This document shows, piece after piece, positions 30,495-42,587 of a stretch of 64,000 nt of DNA. This stretch comes from Prorocentrum cordatum. Lineage: Eukaryota > Sar > Dinophyceae > Prorocentrales > Prorocentraceae. Under the pieces are notes generated by a model. The model saw nothing but the letters and a program-made list of their open reading frames with translations, was not told where the DNA came from and did no database searches. The stretch spans positions 181,001-245,000 of the forward strand of contig CAUYUJ010015835.1 in assembly GCA_963575745.1 (NCBI GenBank), in the 5' to 3' direction. Positions within the stretch are counted from its first letter, which is position 1. Each line of letters opens with the position of its first letter. The position numbers were made by a program, and so were the translations under genes.

Positions 30495-30539
30495 GTGCCG
30501 CCTCCGCGTCCGCATCTCGACGGACAGTAAGCGGCATAG

Positions 30540-30705
30540 ACAGAGACTCTTGGAGGCCCGCGCGGACTTCCTGGAAATCCGCGCTGGACCCTCCTCCCTG
30601 GCGCGCCGAGCGCGCCAGGGGCGGCGTCAGAGGCGCCGCCAGGGGGGCCCAGCGTCGATCCGAGAAATCCCGCGGAGCTCCGAAAGTTTGTGTTTGCGTT
30701 TTTTC
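30540..30705. mobile_element. MITE/introner-like element family B, copy 2
   Basis: Arms GGCCCGCGCGGACTTCCTGG and (right) GAGAAATCCCGCGGAGCTCC GAAAG face each other around a GGCGC-rich palindromic core. TTTGTGTTTGCGTTTTTTCC then TGTTCCTCCAG follows and is the acceptor of NOL12 intron 3. Confidence 0.8.
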
Positions 30706-30717
30706 CTGTTCCTCCAG

Positions 30718-30930
30718 CATCGTCGCGCGACTCGGCCGCCAGTTCCACGGCCCTGGTCAGCAGAGGTGCTCCAGGAGCCCAGCAGATCATCATCAGAGAC
30801 GAGGCGTATTGGAAGCGGCGGGCGATATGTGCCAGGAAGGAGGCCGCTGTTAAGAAGAAGGCGTCGGCCAAGCGCCTCGCGAAGTGGGAGGTCGAGCAGA
30901 GGCTTGCCACGAAGCAGCCACGCGCAGAGG
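30718..30930 (+). CDS. NOL12: NOL12/Rrp17-like protein, exon 4 (basic helix)
   Basis: 213 nt in phase after the single G of exon 3. SSRDSAASSTALVSRGAPG is followed by IIIRDEAYWKRRAICARKEA and KKKASAKRLAKWEVEQRLAT. This is a Lys/Arg/Glu-rich helix typical of the C-terminal half of nucleolar RNA-binding proteins, though not a specific family signature. The end GAGG|GTGGTAG leaves one base that joins AG at 32055 to make Glu. Confidence 0.65.
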
Positions 30931-31235
30931 GTGGTAGTGGGAGGGGGGAAGGTTTCTTGGAAGCACCCCTGTTTCTTGGAAGACGCGGGCCTTCTCCATA
31001 GATGTAGGGCCAGCGCCTTCTAAGAAGCAGCCTTCTTCTAAGAACCCTTCCCCCCTTCCGACACCCCCTTTCTGCGCACCGCCAAATGAAGCAAGCGGGT
31101 CCCAAGGGAAGCGGACCCCGAGGTGTCTCGCCGCTCTCGGGCTCGAGTCGGACCCTCGTTGAGCTCTTGGGGCCGGCAGAGCGCAGCTCGTGATGAAGAG
31201 CTGGTCCCAGGGCAAGGCCAATCAGTGCTTGAAGT

Positions 31236-31434
31236 TTACTGCGAGAGTGGAGCTTCCATCTGAGACACGTAATAAGAAAACGGGGTCGTCATCGCCGACA
31301 TTGACGCGCAAGCTGCCCGCGTAAGGTCGCGCGTAAGCTCCCTCGTCTCCAATGTAGCGTGCCGCGCTGGCGGCCCGCGGAAGCCGCCGCGCAAGGTCGC
31401 CGTGTCGTCTCGCGTAAGACCCGCTTCTAATCGA
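31236..31434 (+). repeat. Dispersed repeat F, copy 1
   Basis: Shares AGTGGAGC, a GCCGACA.TG.CG(C/T)GCAA.CTGCCCGCG stretch, CTCCAATG(T/C)AGCGTGCCGCG and CGCAAGACCCGCT-like endings with 38060-38250. Confidence 0.8.
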
Positions 31435-31629
31435 CGCTCATCTGACCTCAAAGAGGATGCATTGGGAGCGCCCATTTGGATGGGAATTCGGTGTCCTACG
31501 CACCCGCAGGTTGTATGACTGCGTCTGTCTGTCTGATGGAGAGCCGGTCCCAGGGGAAGGCCCCTGGGTTTCGGACCTGGCGCCCTCGGGGCCCGCTTTC
31601 CCAGACCCCCTTGGAGTCATAACTCCAAC

Positions 31630-32025
31630 TCCTCCTCCTCCTCCTCCTCCTCCTCCCTCCCTCCTCCTCCTCCTCCTCCTCCTCCTCCTCCTCCTCCTCC
31701 TCCTCCTCCTCCTCCTCCTCCTCCTCCTCCTCCTCCTCCTCCTCCTCCTCCTCCTCCTCCTCCTCCTCCTCCTCCTCCTCCTCCTCCTCTCCTCCTCCCC
31801 CCCTCCCCCTCCTCCTCCTGCGTTTCTGCGTTTCTCGCTCCGAGCAGCGTCTCAGTCCCTCCTCCCTCCCCCTCCTCTCCTCCTCCTCCTCCTCCTCCTC
31901 CTCCTCCTCCTCCTCCTTCTCCTCCTCCTCCTCCTCCTCCTCCTCCTCCTCCTCCTCCTCCTCCTTTTCCTCCTCCTCCTTCCTCGTTCCTCCTCCTCCT
32001 CCTTCTCCTCCTCCTCCTCCTACCA
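31630..32025 (+). repeat. (CTC)n tracts
   Basis: Two CTC arrays (31630-31800 and 31870-32025) separated by about 70 bp of non-repeat sequence. Confidence 0.95.
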
Positions 32026-32054
32026 AAAAAACATGATTGGGTTTCTCATGCCAG

Positions 32055-32152
32055 AGAGGCGGATGAAGAAGAAGTCCTCCAAGGCGAAGAAGGATAAGGG
32101 GAAGAACAAGAAGCCCACCGCGAAGGCCCGGCGAAAGAGAAAGTGCAAGTGA
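32055..32152 (+). CDS. NOL12: NOL12/Rrp17-like protein, exon 5 (basic C-terminus and stop)
   Basis: After CATGCCAG the frame reads RRMKKKSSKAKKDKGKNKK, then PTAKARRKRKCK and TGA at 32150-32152. Such Lys/Arg tails are usual in NOL12/Rrp17 and serve nucleolar targeting and RNA binding. The phase matches exon 4 exactly. No polyadenylation signal is obvious downstream, which is normal for dinoflagellates. Confidence 0.68.
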
Positions 32153-32299
32153 TCTGCCACGGCGCGAGGGCGCGGCGGGTGCGTGCGCAGGCTTGTGAGA
32201 CGCGCGTGCGAGGCGCCTCGCTTGTGCCCAGGCCTGCTGCCGCCATCATGACTGTCAGTCTTCCCACTATTCGTCGCCGTCCTGATGTCCCCCTCCTCA

Positions 32300-32880
32300 C
32301 TCCCCTCCTCCTCCTCCTCCTCATCATCATCATCATCCTCCTCATCCTCCTCATCCTCCTCTCCATCTCCCCCCTCGTCCCTCCCACTCCCCCCCCCCCG
32401 CCCCCGCTTCCCCTCCTGCGTCGCTCCTCCCCTCTTGCCACACCCACCATCATCGCTTCCACTACTAGCGCAACGACTCCCGCACCCACTATCACCATCA
32501 TTACCCCTAGCCTTCCCACTTCCATAATCACCGCCACCCGAACCACGACCACCACAACTACCGCTACCACCACCCCGTCCGCACCCCACTAAAACACAGT
32601 GCCACTACCACTACCCACTGCCCACCACTAGCATGACAATTACCTCTGTCAGCATCGCCGCCACTACGACTGCCACTACACCGTAGATTCAAATATTACC
32701 GCGGATCACTTCCATTTACCCTGTCTTTGCCGCTATCACCACTGACAACACCACTCCCACCATCACAACCCCCACGACCATTATCACCATCACCACGACC
32801 ACCACTCCCACCATCGCCACTACCACCACGACCACCTTCACCACCAACACCACCACCACGACCGCCACCACCAAGGCCAC
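32300..32880 (+). repeat. Low-complexity CTC, CAT and CCA triplets
   Basis: CTC/CAT run at 32300-32370, then ACC/CCA-rich DNA to 32880. Thr/Pro-rich frames here are repeat artefacts. Confidence 0.85.
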
Positions 32881-33035
32881 TGACACCGCAAGGCGGTGAC
32901 CACTACCTCGACCCGGACGAGCAGCCTCCGCTGGCTTCCAGGACCATACTTGCGACCGCGCCGTGCCAGATTTCTGTGAAGTCTGACAGAAGATCCAGCA
33001 AGACTGGGTGCTAATCGGAACAGAACAAACGGAAT

Positions 33036-33206
33036 AAACATAAACATTCAAAGGCCTTCTCGGATCTGCGCTGGGCCCCCTTGGCGGCGCCTCGGGCGCC
33101 GCCCTTGGCCCATCGCCCCTGGCGCGCTCTGCGCGCCATGGGCGAGGGATCCGGTGCCGATTCAAGAAATCCGCGCGGACCTCCCGAAATTTGTGTTTAT
33201 GTGTAT
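33036..33206. mobile_element. MITE/introner-like element family B, copy 3
   Basis: Left AAACATAAACATTCAAAGGC C..TCTCGGATCTGCGCTGGG, right GATTCAAGAAATCCGCGCGG ACC..AAATTTGTGTTT. The core contains GGCGCGCTCTGCGCGCC. TTTATGTGTATGCAG follows, again a possible 3' splice site, but no exon is recognised beside it. Confidence 0.8.
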
Positions 33207-33387
33207 GCAGCTGTACCGTGTCATGGCTAAGCCATGGCGAGTCCACCCATGGTGTGCTCTACCAGCCAGCGTTCCATTACGGCCTTGTTCTCGTCCAGTA
33301 CGGTCTCTCTCCAAACGCCCGCGGGACCAAGTGTGCCGTTTTATCCACATGGCTGCGCTTCATGGCGGTCCCGCATGCCAGTCCCGC

Positions 33388-33610
33388 ATGTTTGCTTGTT
33401 TGTTTGTTTGTTTGTTGGTCCGCTTGCTTGCATGCTTGCGCGCTTGTTTGCATGCTGTGCGTGCTTGCTTGCTTCAGTTGTTGCGCGTTTGATTGCTTAC
33501 TTCCTTGGTCGAGGTCTTGCTTTCTTGCACGAGTAATTCATTGTTTGGCTACCTGCTTGAATACTTCCCTTCTTGCTTGCTTGTTTGCCTCCCCGCTTGC
33601 TTGCTTCTTT
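33388..33610 (+). repeat. TTGC/TTTG tetranucleotide-like repeats
   Basis: GCTTGCTTGC, TTTGTTTG and related units repeated through about 220 bp, with unrelated sequence between. Confidence 0.85.
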
Positions 33611-35700
33611 ATCGACTTGCACCCAGACATCGCGTGCAACCATGCCACTGGCTTGGCTCCCCCAGCGTATCACCCTACATCCATCTAGAGTGCAGAAGCG
33701 ATGGTGGATACTGCGACTCATACCATCACTGGCTGTACCCACCCAAACCCTAATCCCCTTGCCAAAAAAGTGGCTCAACGCCAATCACGAATACCAGCAC
33801 GACAGAGGCCTCGAACATTGTAGGCCCGAACGCAGCGCCTGCGCTTGCAATCAGGCCTCGACCACCACGACCCCAATAGGTGAGCGTTTTCTAATTCATT
33901 GTTTTGCCGATCGGCGCGGGCCCTCGCTCCCCCCCTCCCCCCCCCCCATGGAGTAGATCTGGGCTGTTGTTGGCGCTTGTGTCGAGCAGGCGGAGTCTCC
34001 CCCACAGGGCGCACTGTTGCAGACAGTTGTCAAGCAGAGGTCTGGAGCCAGACCCCCTCCCCTCCCCCTTCCGCCCAGGGTCGAAACTGTCGAAAGGCCG
34101 AACAAGAAAACCCTCGCTTGACGGCACGGACCGGGTGGGCAACCAGCGGCAGCCGCAGCACGACCGAACCGTTGGAAGGACGGCCGCGACTGGCGTTGCC
34201 CTCAGCCGCTCCCGCTAGCAGAGTCATCGCCGCCACTGCCACCAGCATTGCCACGGCTACTCCACCCACTGCCACAGCTGTTCCACCCTTGGCTCCTCCT
34301 CCTCTTCCTCCTCCTCCCGCCACTACCACCAGCACTGCCACGGCTACTCCACCCACGGCCAGGACCATGTCCAGCACGAGCTCTACAGTGGAGGCCCATG
34401 CCAAGAAACACCCTGCTTGACCACCAGGGTTCCCTGGGTTTCGAGGGTTTTGCTGTGGAAGGCGCGATGTTCCCGCACCAAAACTCAATGGACGTCCTGG
34501 GGTCTCAGGGTTGGGTTTCTTGCGGAAGGTTTCTTGTGGTCGAGCCCTTACAGTATTACCACCGCTCCCATTGCCGCAGCTGCCGCTGCCTCGGCCACAC
34601 CATCCTGACCGCCACCACAGTCGCCAGTGCCACGGCGACGACCACTGCCACGGCCCATGATTGTGATCTTCACAGAGGCCTTCGTGGGCGAGTTCTGGGG
34701 ACATCTCTTCCGCGGACGGCCTTGCGCTCCAGCCGTCTCGGGCTCTTTTGGTGATCCTGTCAGCGAGGATCCTCGTCTTCCTTCCCCTCGACTTTCTGCT
34801 TGCCCTTCGGCATTGCCCGCGAGCCCCTCTTGCGCTCTTCGGCTGGACTGCGCGCCAGGCTTCGGCAGTCAGTACCAGCAGTGCAGCTTATCGGTTTTGT
34901 TATCCCCACTATGTTGCAGCCCGCACTCTCTCTCTCTCTCTCTCTCTCTCCCTTTTCTCGCCCCTCCTCGCTGCCCATGTATGGGAATCATGTTTTGCCA
35001 ATTGGGCAATAGGGGATGCACTCACTCAACGGTATTGCCCGCTCTCCCGGTTCACGCTCCCGTGCACGGGTTCGCAAATTACACATTAGTTGGCGCGGTG
35101 TTTCGAACTTGTTTGACCATGGGGCACTGTTGGCGGTCAATTTGACGAGCCGAAAGAGTCCTGGACATCGGCTTCCCTTCCCTCCCCTCCGCTGACGACG
35201 ACCGTTATAGGCCTCTGCCCCTCCAGCGGTGGCCTTCATAGGCTCCACTCCTCGGCAGCTGCCATCAGAGGGTTTGCCAGGGACACACTCTCATCAGCAC
35301 ACTAGACAACCATGCCGCAAGTAGGCCCTCCCCTTTGTCAACGAACACGTCCGTAGGGAGAGGCGCCAACGTACCTCCGCGGCTCTGACCCTATACCTGA
35401 AGACGCCAATGGCCACCATCCGGTATTTTCCTCCCCCTCCCCCCGGTCCGTCCCACCTCCGATCCGCCCTTCATCCCCTCCATTCTGTCGCTCCACACAC
35501 ACAATTCTTAGGCTGGCGGCGCAGAAGGGACCTGAGGCGCGGTCGGCAGGCGGAGGTGCCGATGGCAAACGAGCTTGGTCGAACGAGCTTGGTCGAACGC
35601 GCCATGATGAGAGAGCCCAGTCACAGCCATGCAGATTCGTTGTCATCCCCTCCTACGCCCGCCTCTTCTCCCTCTCCATGTTTCTCCCCCGCCTCCACCT
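33611..35700. other. No gene recognised
   Basis: Includes a tandem duplication (GCCACTGCCACCAGCATTGC and a variant, at about 34230 and 34320) and (CT)n at 34925-34952. Long + frames exist but show only Pro/Leu/Ala-rich low complexity. Confidence 0.5.
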
Positions 35701-36010
35701 CCTCCCCATCCTCCTCTTCCCCCGCCCTTCCTCCATCTTATTCAATTGTACTTATCCTCCTCCGCCTCCTCCTCCTCCTCCTCTTCCCTTTCCTCCTCCT
35801 CCTCCTCCTCCTCCTCCCTCTCCTGCTCCTCCTCCTCCTCCCCCTCCTCCTCCTCCTCCTCCTCCTCCTCCTCCTCCTCCTCATCCGCCTCATCCTCCTT
35901 CTCCTCCTCCTCCTCCTCCTCCTCCTCCTCCTCCTCCTCTTCCTCCTCCTCCTCCTCCTCCTCCTCCTCCTCCTCCTCCTCCTCCTCTTCCTTCTGCCGC
36001 TGCTTCTCCT
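35701..36010 (+). repeat. (CTC)n tract
   Basis: Pyrimidine array of CTC with TTC and CAT interruptions. Confidence 0.95.
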
Positions 36011-36424
36011 CCATCACATCCGCCGTCAGATTCCCCAGTCATAGCATGAGAAGGAGTACGAGAAGGACGAGGGCCATCATGTACGGTAGACCAGCTACCA
36101 GGGAGGAAAAGGGAGGGGATGCAGGGGAGACGAGGAGGAAAGGGCGGAGGGGAGGAGGAGGGAGAGGGGGGGGACCAGGGCATGGGGGGAGGGGGAAGAG
36201 TAAGGGTGAGTGGAGGAAGCTGAGGGCTGCCGATTCTTCGCGCTGGCATCGAAATCCATGGCATGCCTGCCGGGGTCGCGGGAGCAGCCCGCGGAAGACG
36301 GTGCGCCAAGAGAGGGTAGGGGCAGGGCACCCTGGCCATGATCGTCGCGGTGTTGTCGTTCCAGGCCCATGGCGGGGGGCCGCGCTGCCGCCTCCCCTCC
36401 GCCGCGCCCCCCCGTCCCGCGTCG

Positions 36425-36740
36425 CTCCTCCTCCTCCTCCTCCTCCTCCTCCTCCTCCTCCTCCTCCTCCTCATCCTCCTCCTTCTCCTCCTCCTCCTCC
36501 TTATCCTTATCCTCCTCCTCCTCCTCCTCCTCCTCATCCTCCTACTCCTACCCCTATTCCTACTTTTATTCCTACTCCTACTCCTACTCTTCCTCCCCCT
36601 CCTCCTCCTCCTCTTCTTCCTCCTCCTCCTCCTCCTCCTCCTTATCCTCCTGCTTCTTCTCCTCCTCCTCCTCCTCCTCCTCCTCCTCCTCCTCCTCGTC
36701 CCCTCCTCCTTCTCCTCGTCCCCTCCTCCTGTCCCTCCCT
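36425..36740 (+). repeat. (CTC)n and TCCTAC tract
   Basis: CTC array with a CCTACTCCTA-type patch near 36540-36590. Confidence 0.95.
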
Positions 36741-38059
36741 CTACCCCTTCTTCCTTTCACCCATTCCAACTTTCCCGCCCTGCTAGCTTCCCGCCGATCT
36801 CTCACTCCCCTCTCTATACCCGTGCCCCTCTCTCACTTCCCCCTCGCCCCCATCATTCCCGCCTTGGCCATTCTTCTCCACGAACTCTCCACACCAAATC
36901 CTTCGCTCCCTAAATTATATATCCCCCTTTCTCCCTTTGGCGTGCCTGAATGTACGGGGGCGAGACGAAGGCCGCACTCCTCGAAGCTACAATCTTTTCA
37001 GGGGTGGTCTGAACATGTGCGCAAGCCGGCAGGGTTTGATGCAGAGTTGGTGGATACATCCAGCACAGCGGGAAAACTCTAGGGCCCCGGCCGACGAAGT
37101 CACGAGCAAGCAGCAGTCGAACACGTCACATCCGGCACATCGGAGGGCATGTCGTTGTTGCGGTTTCATTGGGGGAATGGGTTTTCTGAATACAATAGAT
37201 ATCCCACGTGGGTCATTCACGGCAGGAGGTTTTCATGAGCGGGTATTGTTTTGTTTTAAACGAACATACATAATGTATGGTTTGCATTGTTTGCCAATCG
37301 ATTTGTTGTGGCGTGGAGCACGTTTTGTGCAGTGGCATTTCTTTTTTGTGAGGTCACCAGGCCATATTTCCTTCGAACAGTCTGAGCAGCAAGGACAGAC
37401 TCAAGAGCAAGGAGGGCATCGCAGCGGCCCGAAACTTTTGAGCCATGGCATTGATCCTGATCTCAACCTTATGTTTCGCCCCCGCGCGCGCTCGGTCACG
37501 CTGGCGCGACCGCGACCCTGCCGGCCTCCGCGAGTGCAGCTATGGCAACCTCGCAGGCCACAAACCAGTCCACCCGTCTCCTACGCCAGGTGGAAATTTG
37601 CCTCGGCGCGTCCTGGCTTGGCGCTTCGTGACGGTGTCGTCACCTCGCCGCTGGAGGAAAGAGGATAATGTTTCTTTGTGATCGTCTGGGCCATAACGCA
37701 CGTTATGCCCCCCCTCTCCCCACCTCTTCCCCCCGCAGAAAGTAACGTCCACCCACCCCCCCACGCAGTGCCCCCCCGGCATTGCCGCAGTGCGTCCAGC
37801 ACCAAAGTCTGATGACCAGGACCCACACGGCAGGGGGGGAGGCGTAATGTCATGCCCCCCCCGCCCCTCCTCCCATCCCCCCGCGTAACGCCCGTTAACG
37901 CCGCGATTTTAATGCTCTCGGGTTCAACGAGCCCCGCTCCGCCACTCGCAAAGTGCTTCCCCGCAAACGCCCGACCAAAAACACGCATTTCTTCACGTAA
38001 GAAATCTTAGATCCTCCCTCGGCGGATCCGGGCAATCTGCGAGCAGTTACTTTAAGAGT
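36741..38059. other. No gene recognised
   Basis: Mixed DNA. No domain or inverted-repeat element seen; the part from 37680 to 37900 is C-rich. Confidence 0.45.
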
Positions 38060-38250
38060 AGTGGAGCGCTCTTGTATACAAGTAGGCGACGAAAAATTGG
38101 TCGATTGCGCCGACAGTGGCGTGCAAACTGCCCGCGCAAGCTCGCGCGCCAGGCCCTTGCCTCCAATGCAGCGTGCCGCGGTGCCGGCCCGCGTACGCTG
38201 CGGCGCAAGGTCGCTACGTCACCTCCCGCAAGACCCGCTCTTGATCGGGC
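38060..38250 (+). repeat. Dispersed repeat F, copy 2
   Basis: Second copy of 31236-31434. Lies just upstream of the 71-bp satellite, separated by GAC-rich DNA. Confidence 0.8.
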
Positions 38251-38535
38251 GGCCCCGCGTTCCAAACGGGCGGTCCGACCGACCCCGCGTCATTTGGGGA
38301 CTCCCTTGGAGAATCCCCCTGGCACCCCACCCCGAACGCAAGGGCGACGACCACGACGACGACGACCACGACGACGACCCCGGGTCATCCGGCGGCCCCG
38401 CGTTCCGAATTGGCCACTCCCGCGAGGGCCTCGCCCTCGGCGCCCGCCTCGCCCTCGGGCGGGGCGCTTCTGGGCGGAGGTAGCCTGCGCGGGCGGAGGG
38501 CCGCGGCGGCGCGCCAGCACAGTTGGGCCAAGGGC

Positions 38536-41500
38536 TGCCGAGGTCGAGCAGCCCGATCGGGCGACGAACGCGATACAGGTCAACCCGCACAGCAAGGACG
38601 AGCGACCTCCGAAGCCGAGCAGCTCGATCGGGCAACGAACGCTATACATGTCAACCCGTATATAAAAAAAACGAACGGTTTCCAAGTTCGAACAGCTCGA
38701 TCCGGCGACGGGCGCTATACATACAAGTCAATTTGCAGAGTAAGGACGAGCCACTTCCGAGGCCGAGCAGCTCGATCGGGCGACGAGGGCTTGTCATGTC
38801 AACCCGCAAAGTAAAGAGGATGGCCACGGTCGAACAGCTCAATCGGGCGACGAGAGCCAGACACGTCAACCCGCACAGCAAAGACGAGCGACGTCCGAGG
38901 CCAACCAGCTCGATCGGGCGACCAACGCTAGACAGGTAAACCCGCATAGTACGGGCGAGCGACTTCCGTGGTCGAGCAGCCTGATCGGGCGACGAACGCT
39001 AGACATGTAAACCTGCATGGGAAGGACGAGTGGTTGTCGAGCTCGGGCAGCTCGATCACGCGACGAACGGGATACATGTCAACCCGCATATCACGGACGA
39101 GCGACTTCCGAGGTCGAGCAGCTCGATCGGGCGACGAACGCTATACATGTCAACCCGCACCGTACGGGCGAGCGGCTTCCGAGGCCGTGCATCTCGATCT
39201 GGCGACGAACGCAAAACATGTCAAATCGCATCGCAGGGACGAGCAACTTCCGCGGTCAAGCAGCTCGATCGGGCGACGAGCGTTACACGTGTCAACCCGT
39301 ATAGTTAGGACGAGCGATTTCCAAAGCCGAGCAGCTCGATTGGGCGACGATAGTTTTTCATGCCGACCCGCATAGCAAGGAGGATCCACTTCCGAGGTCG
39401 AGCAGCTTGATCGGGCGACGAACACTATACATGTCAACCCGCATCGAAAGGACGAGCGGCTTCCGAGGCCGTGCATCTCGATCAGGCGACGAGAGCTATC
39501 CATGCCAACGCGCATAGCAAGGACGAGCGACTCCCGCGGTCGACCAGGTCGGTCGGGCGGCGAGAGCTTTACATGTCTAACCACCTTGTACGGACGAGCG
39601 GCTTCCAAGGTCGAGCAGCTCGATCGGGTGACACGAGCTTCGCATGTCAATCAGAAAAGTAACGACGACTGCCACGGTCGAACAGCTCGATCGGGCGGCG
39701 AACGCTAGACACGTCAACCCGCAAAGTACGGGCGAGCGAATTCCGAGGTCGAGCAGCTCGATCGGACGACGAACGCTAGACATGTCAACCTGCACAGTAC
39801 GGGCGAGCGACTTCTGTGGTCAAGCAGCTTTACCGGGCGACGAGCGCCATACACGCCAACCCGCACAGCGAGGACGAGCGAATTCCGAGACGAGCAGCTC
39901 GGTCGGGCAACAAACGCTCCACATGTCAACCCGCACAGCAAGGACGAGCGACTTCCGTTGTCGATTAGCTCGACCGGGCGACAAACCATATACATGTCAG
40001 CCCGCAGAAAGGACGAGCGGCTTCGGAGGTCGAGCCGCTCGATCGGGCAACGAACGCTAGACTTGTCAATCCGCATGGCACGGACGAGTGACTTCCGAGG
40101 TCGAGCAGCTCGATCGGGCGATGAACGCCAGACACGTCAACCCGCACAGGACAGACGAGCGGTTTCCGAGGTCGAGCGGCTCGATCGGGCAACGACCGCT
40201 TGACATGTCAATGCGCTTTAGCAAGGACGAGCGACATCTGAGGTCGAGCAGCTCGTTTGGGCGACGGCCGCCATACACATCGATCCGCCCAGCGAAGACA
40301 TGCGACTTCCGAGGTCGAGCATGTCGACCCGCATGGTAAGGACGAGCGACTTCCGAGGCCGAGCAGCTCGGTCGGGCGACGAACGCTGCACATGTCAAGC
40401 CGCATAGCAAGGACGGCAGCTTCCAAGGTCGAGCAGCTCGATCGGGTGACGAGAGCTAAACATTCCAACCCGCATAGCAATGGCAGGCGACTTCCGAGGT
40501 CGAGCAGTTCGACTGGGCGAGGTTAATCATACACGCCCACGCGCACAGCAAGGACGAGCGACTTCCGAGGTCGAGCAGCTCCACCGGGCGACGAACGCCA
40601 CACATGTCAGCGCGAATCGTAAGGACGAGCGACTTCCGAGGCCGCGCAGCTCTATTGAGTGACGAGGGCTACACGCGTCAAACCGCATCGCAAAGACGGG
40701 CGACTTCCGAGGTCGATCACTTCCACCGGGCGACGAGAGCTACACACGTCAAACCGCCTTGCGAGGACGAGCCATCCACGTGACCGAGCAGCTCGATCGG
40801 ACGACGAGGGCCGCACATGTCGGCACGCATAGAGAGGGCGAGCGACTGCAGAGGTCGAGCAGCTCGATCGGGCGACGAGAGCTATGCGCGTCAAACCGCA
40901 TAGCAAGGACGAGTAACTTCCGCGGTCGATCAGCACGATCGGGCGACGAGAGCAATACATGTCAACCCGCATAGAAAGGGCGAGCGACTTCCGCGGTCGC
41001 GCAGCCCGATCGGGCGAAGGGAAATATTCGTGCCAATCCACATGGCAAGGACGAGCAACTCCAGAGGTTGAGCAGGTCGATCGGGCGACGAGAGCTATAT
41101 GTCAACCCGCCAAGCAAGGACGCGCGACTTTCGAGGCCGAGCAGTTCGATCGGGCCGCAAAAGCTACGCATGTCAACCCTCACAGTGCACGGGCGACTTC
41201 CGAGGTCGAGCAGGTCCATCGGGCGACGAAAGCTGCGCATGTTCACCCGCATAGCGACGACGAGCGATTTCCGAGGTGGAGCAGCTCGACCAGGCTACGG
41301 AAGTTCCACATGTCAACCCGCATAGTACGAAGGAACGACTTCCGAGGTCGGGCAGAACGGCCGGGCGACGAGAGGTAGACATGCCAACCCGCTTAGCAAG
41401 GACAAGCGACTTCCGAGGTCGCTCAGTTCGGTCGGGCGACGGGAGCTGCACATGCCAACCCGCTTAGAAAGGACGAGCGACTTCCGAGGTCGGGCAGTTT

Positions 41501-42563
41501 GATCGGGCGACGGACGCTATGCATGTCAACCCGCTCAGCAAGGACGGGCGACTTCCGAGGTCGCGCAGCCCGATCGGGCGACGGACGCTATACATGTCAA
41601 CCCGCTTAACAAGGACGATCGACTTCCGATGGGGCGAGCATTTCCATCGGGCGACGAGAGCTATACATGCCCACCCGCATAGTACCGACGAGCGACTTCC
41701 GAGGTCGAGCAGGTCCATCGGGCGGCGGGAGCTATACATGTCAAGGTCGAGCAACCTCCGAGGGCGAGCAGCTCGATCGGGCGACGGACGCTAGACATGT
41801 CAACACGCATAGAGAGGACGGGCGACTTCAGAGGTCGCGCAGCCCGATCGGGCGACGAACGCTGTACATGTCAACCCGCACAGCAAGGACGAGAGTCTTC
41901 CGAGGTTGAGCAGCTCGATCGTGCGACGAACGCTACACATGCCAACCCGCAGAGTAAGGACGAACGACTTCCGAGGGTCAAGCAGGTCCATCGGGCGACG
42001 GGAGCTATACACGCCTACCCGCATGGCATTCACGGGCGATTTCCGAGGTCGAGCAGTTCGATCGGGCCACGAGATCTACACATGTCAATCCGCATGGTAT
42101 CCACGGGCGACGTCCGAGGTCGAGCAGCTAGGACGAGCGACCTCCGAGGTCGAGCAGCTCGATCGGGCGACAAGCGCTAGACATGTCAGCCCGCGTAGAA
42201 AAGAGGAGCGACTTCCGAGGTCGAGCATTCCGACCGGGCCACGAGAGCTGTACATGTCAACCCGCACAGAATTCACGGGAGACTTCCGAGGTCGAGCAGA
42301 TCCATCGGGCGACGAACGCTAGACATGCCAACCCGCATCGCAAAGACGAGCAACTTCCGAGGTCGAGCAGTGCGGGCGACGAATGCTAGACATGTCCGCC
42401 CGCATAGTATGGGCGGGCGACTTGCAAGGTCGACCAGCTCGATCGGGCGACGAAATCTATTTAATCCACTCGCACAGTAAGCGAACGACTTCCGAGGTCG
42501 AGGTGGTCGATCGGGCGACGAACGCTAGACATGTCAGTTCACATCGCAAGGACGAGCGGTTTC
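38536..42563 (+). repeat. 71-bp satellite array, about 56 copies
   Basis: The unit reads approximately CTTCCGAGGTCGAGCAGCTC GATCGGGCGACGAACGCTAT ACATGTCAACCCGCATAGCA AGGACGAGCGA. Copies run head to tail with single-base changes and occasional truncated units (near 40310 and 42120). A 71-bp period is not a multiple of three, so it cannot code one repeat protein. Instead three peptide repeats (for example RAARSGDER and DRATNARHVNP) appear in rotating frames. Confidence 0.97.
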
Positions 42564-42587
42564 CCAAGGCTGCCCTTGCGTCTTTCC

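Larger units (their letters stand above)
30931..32054 (+). other. NOL12 intron 4 (1124 nt)
   Basis: Contains repeat F copy 1 (31236-31434) and two (CTC)n tracts ending just before the acceptor CATGCCAG. The CTC tract could act as a very long polypyrimidine tract. Confidence 0.6.

Noticed and set aside
30495-30526. Using the canonical donor ACA|GTAAGC at 30526/30527 for NOL12 exon 3
   Set aside because: It would put exon 4 out of frame and lose the Lys-rich helix; kept as an alternative only.
34005-34047. Missing dolichol kinase exon (CCCACAG|GGC.., GALLQTVV)
   Set aside because: Starts in the right phase, but no donor gives a phase 0 end with a membrane-like peptide.
38536-42563. CRISPR array
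   Set aside because: Units are head-to-tail with no unique spacers; every part of the 71 bp is repeated and diverges evenly.
38536-42563. Repeat protein coded by the satellite
   Set aside because: Period 71 rotates the frame at each unit, so no single frame keeps one peptide repeat.
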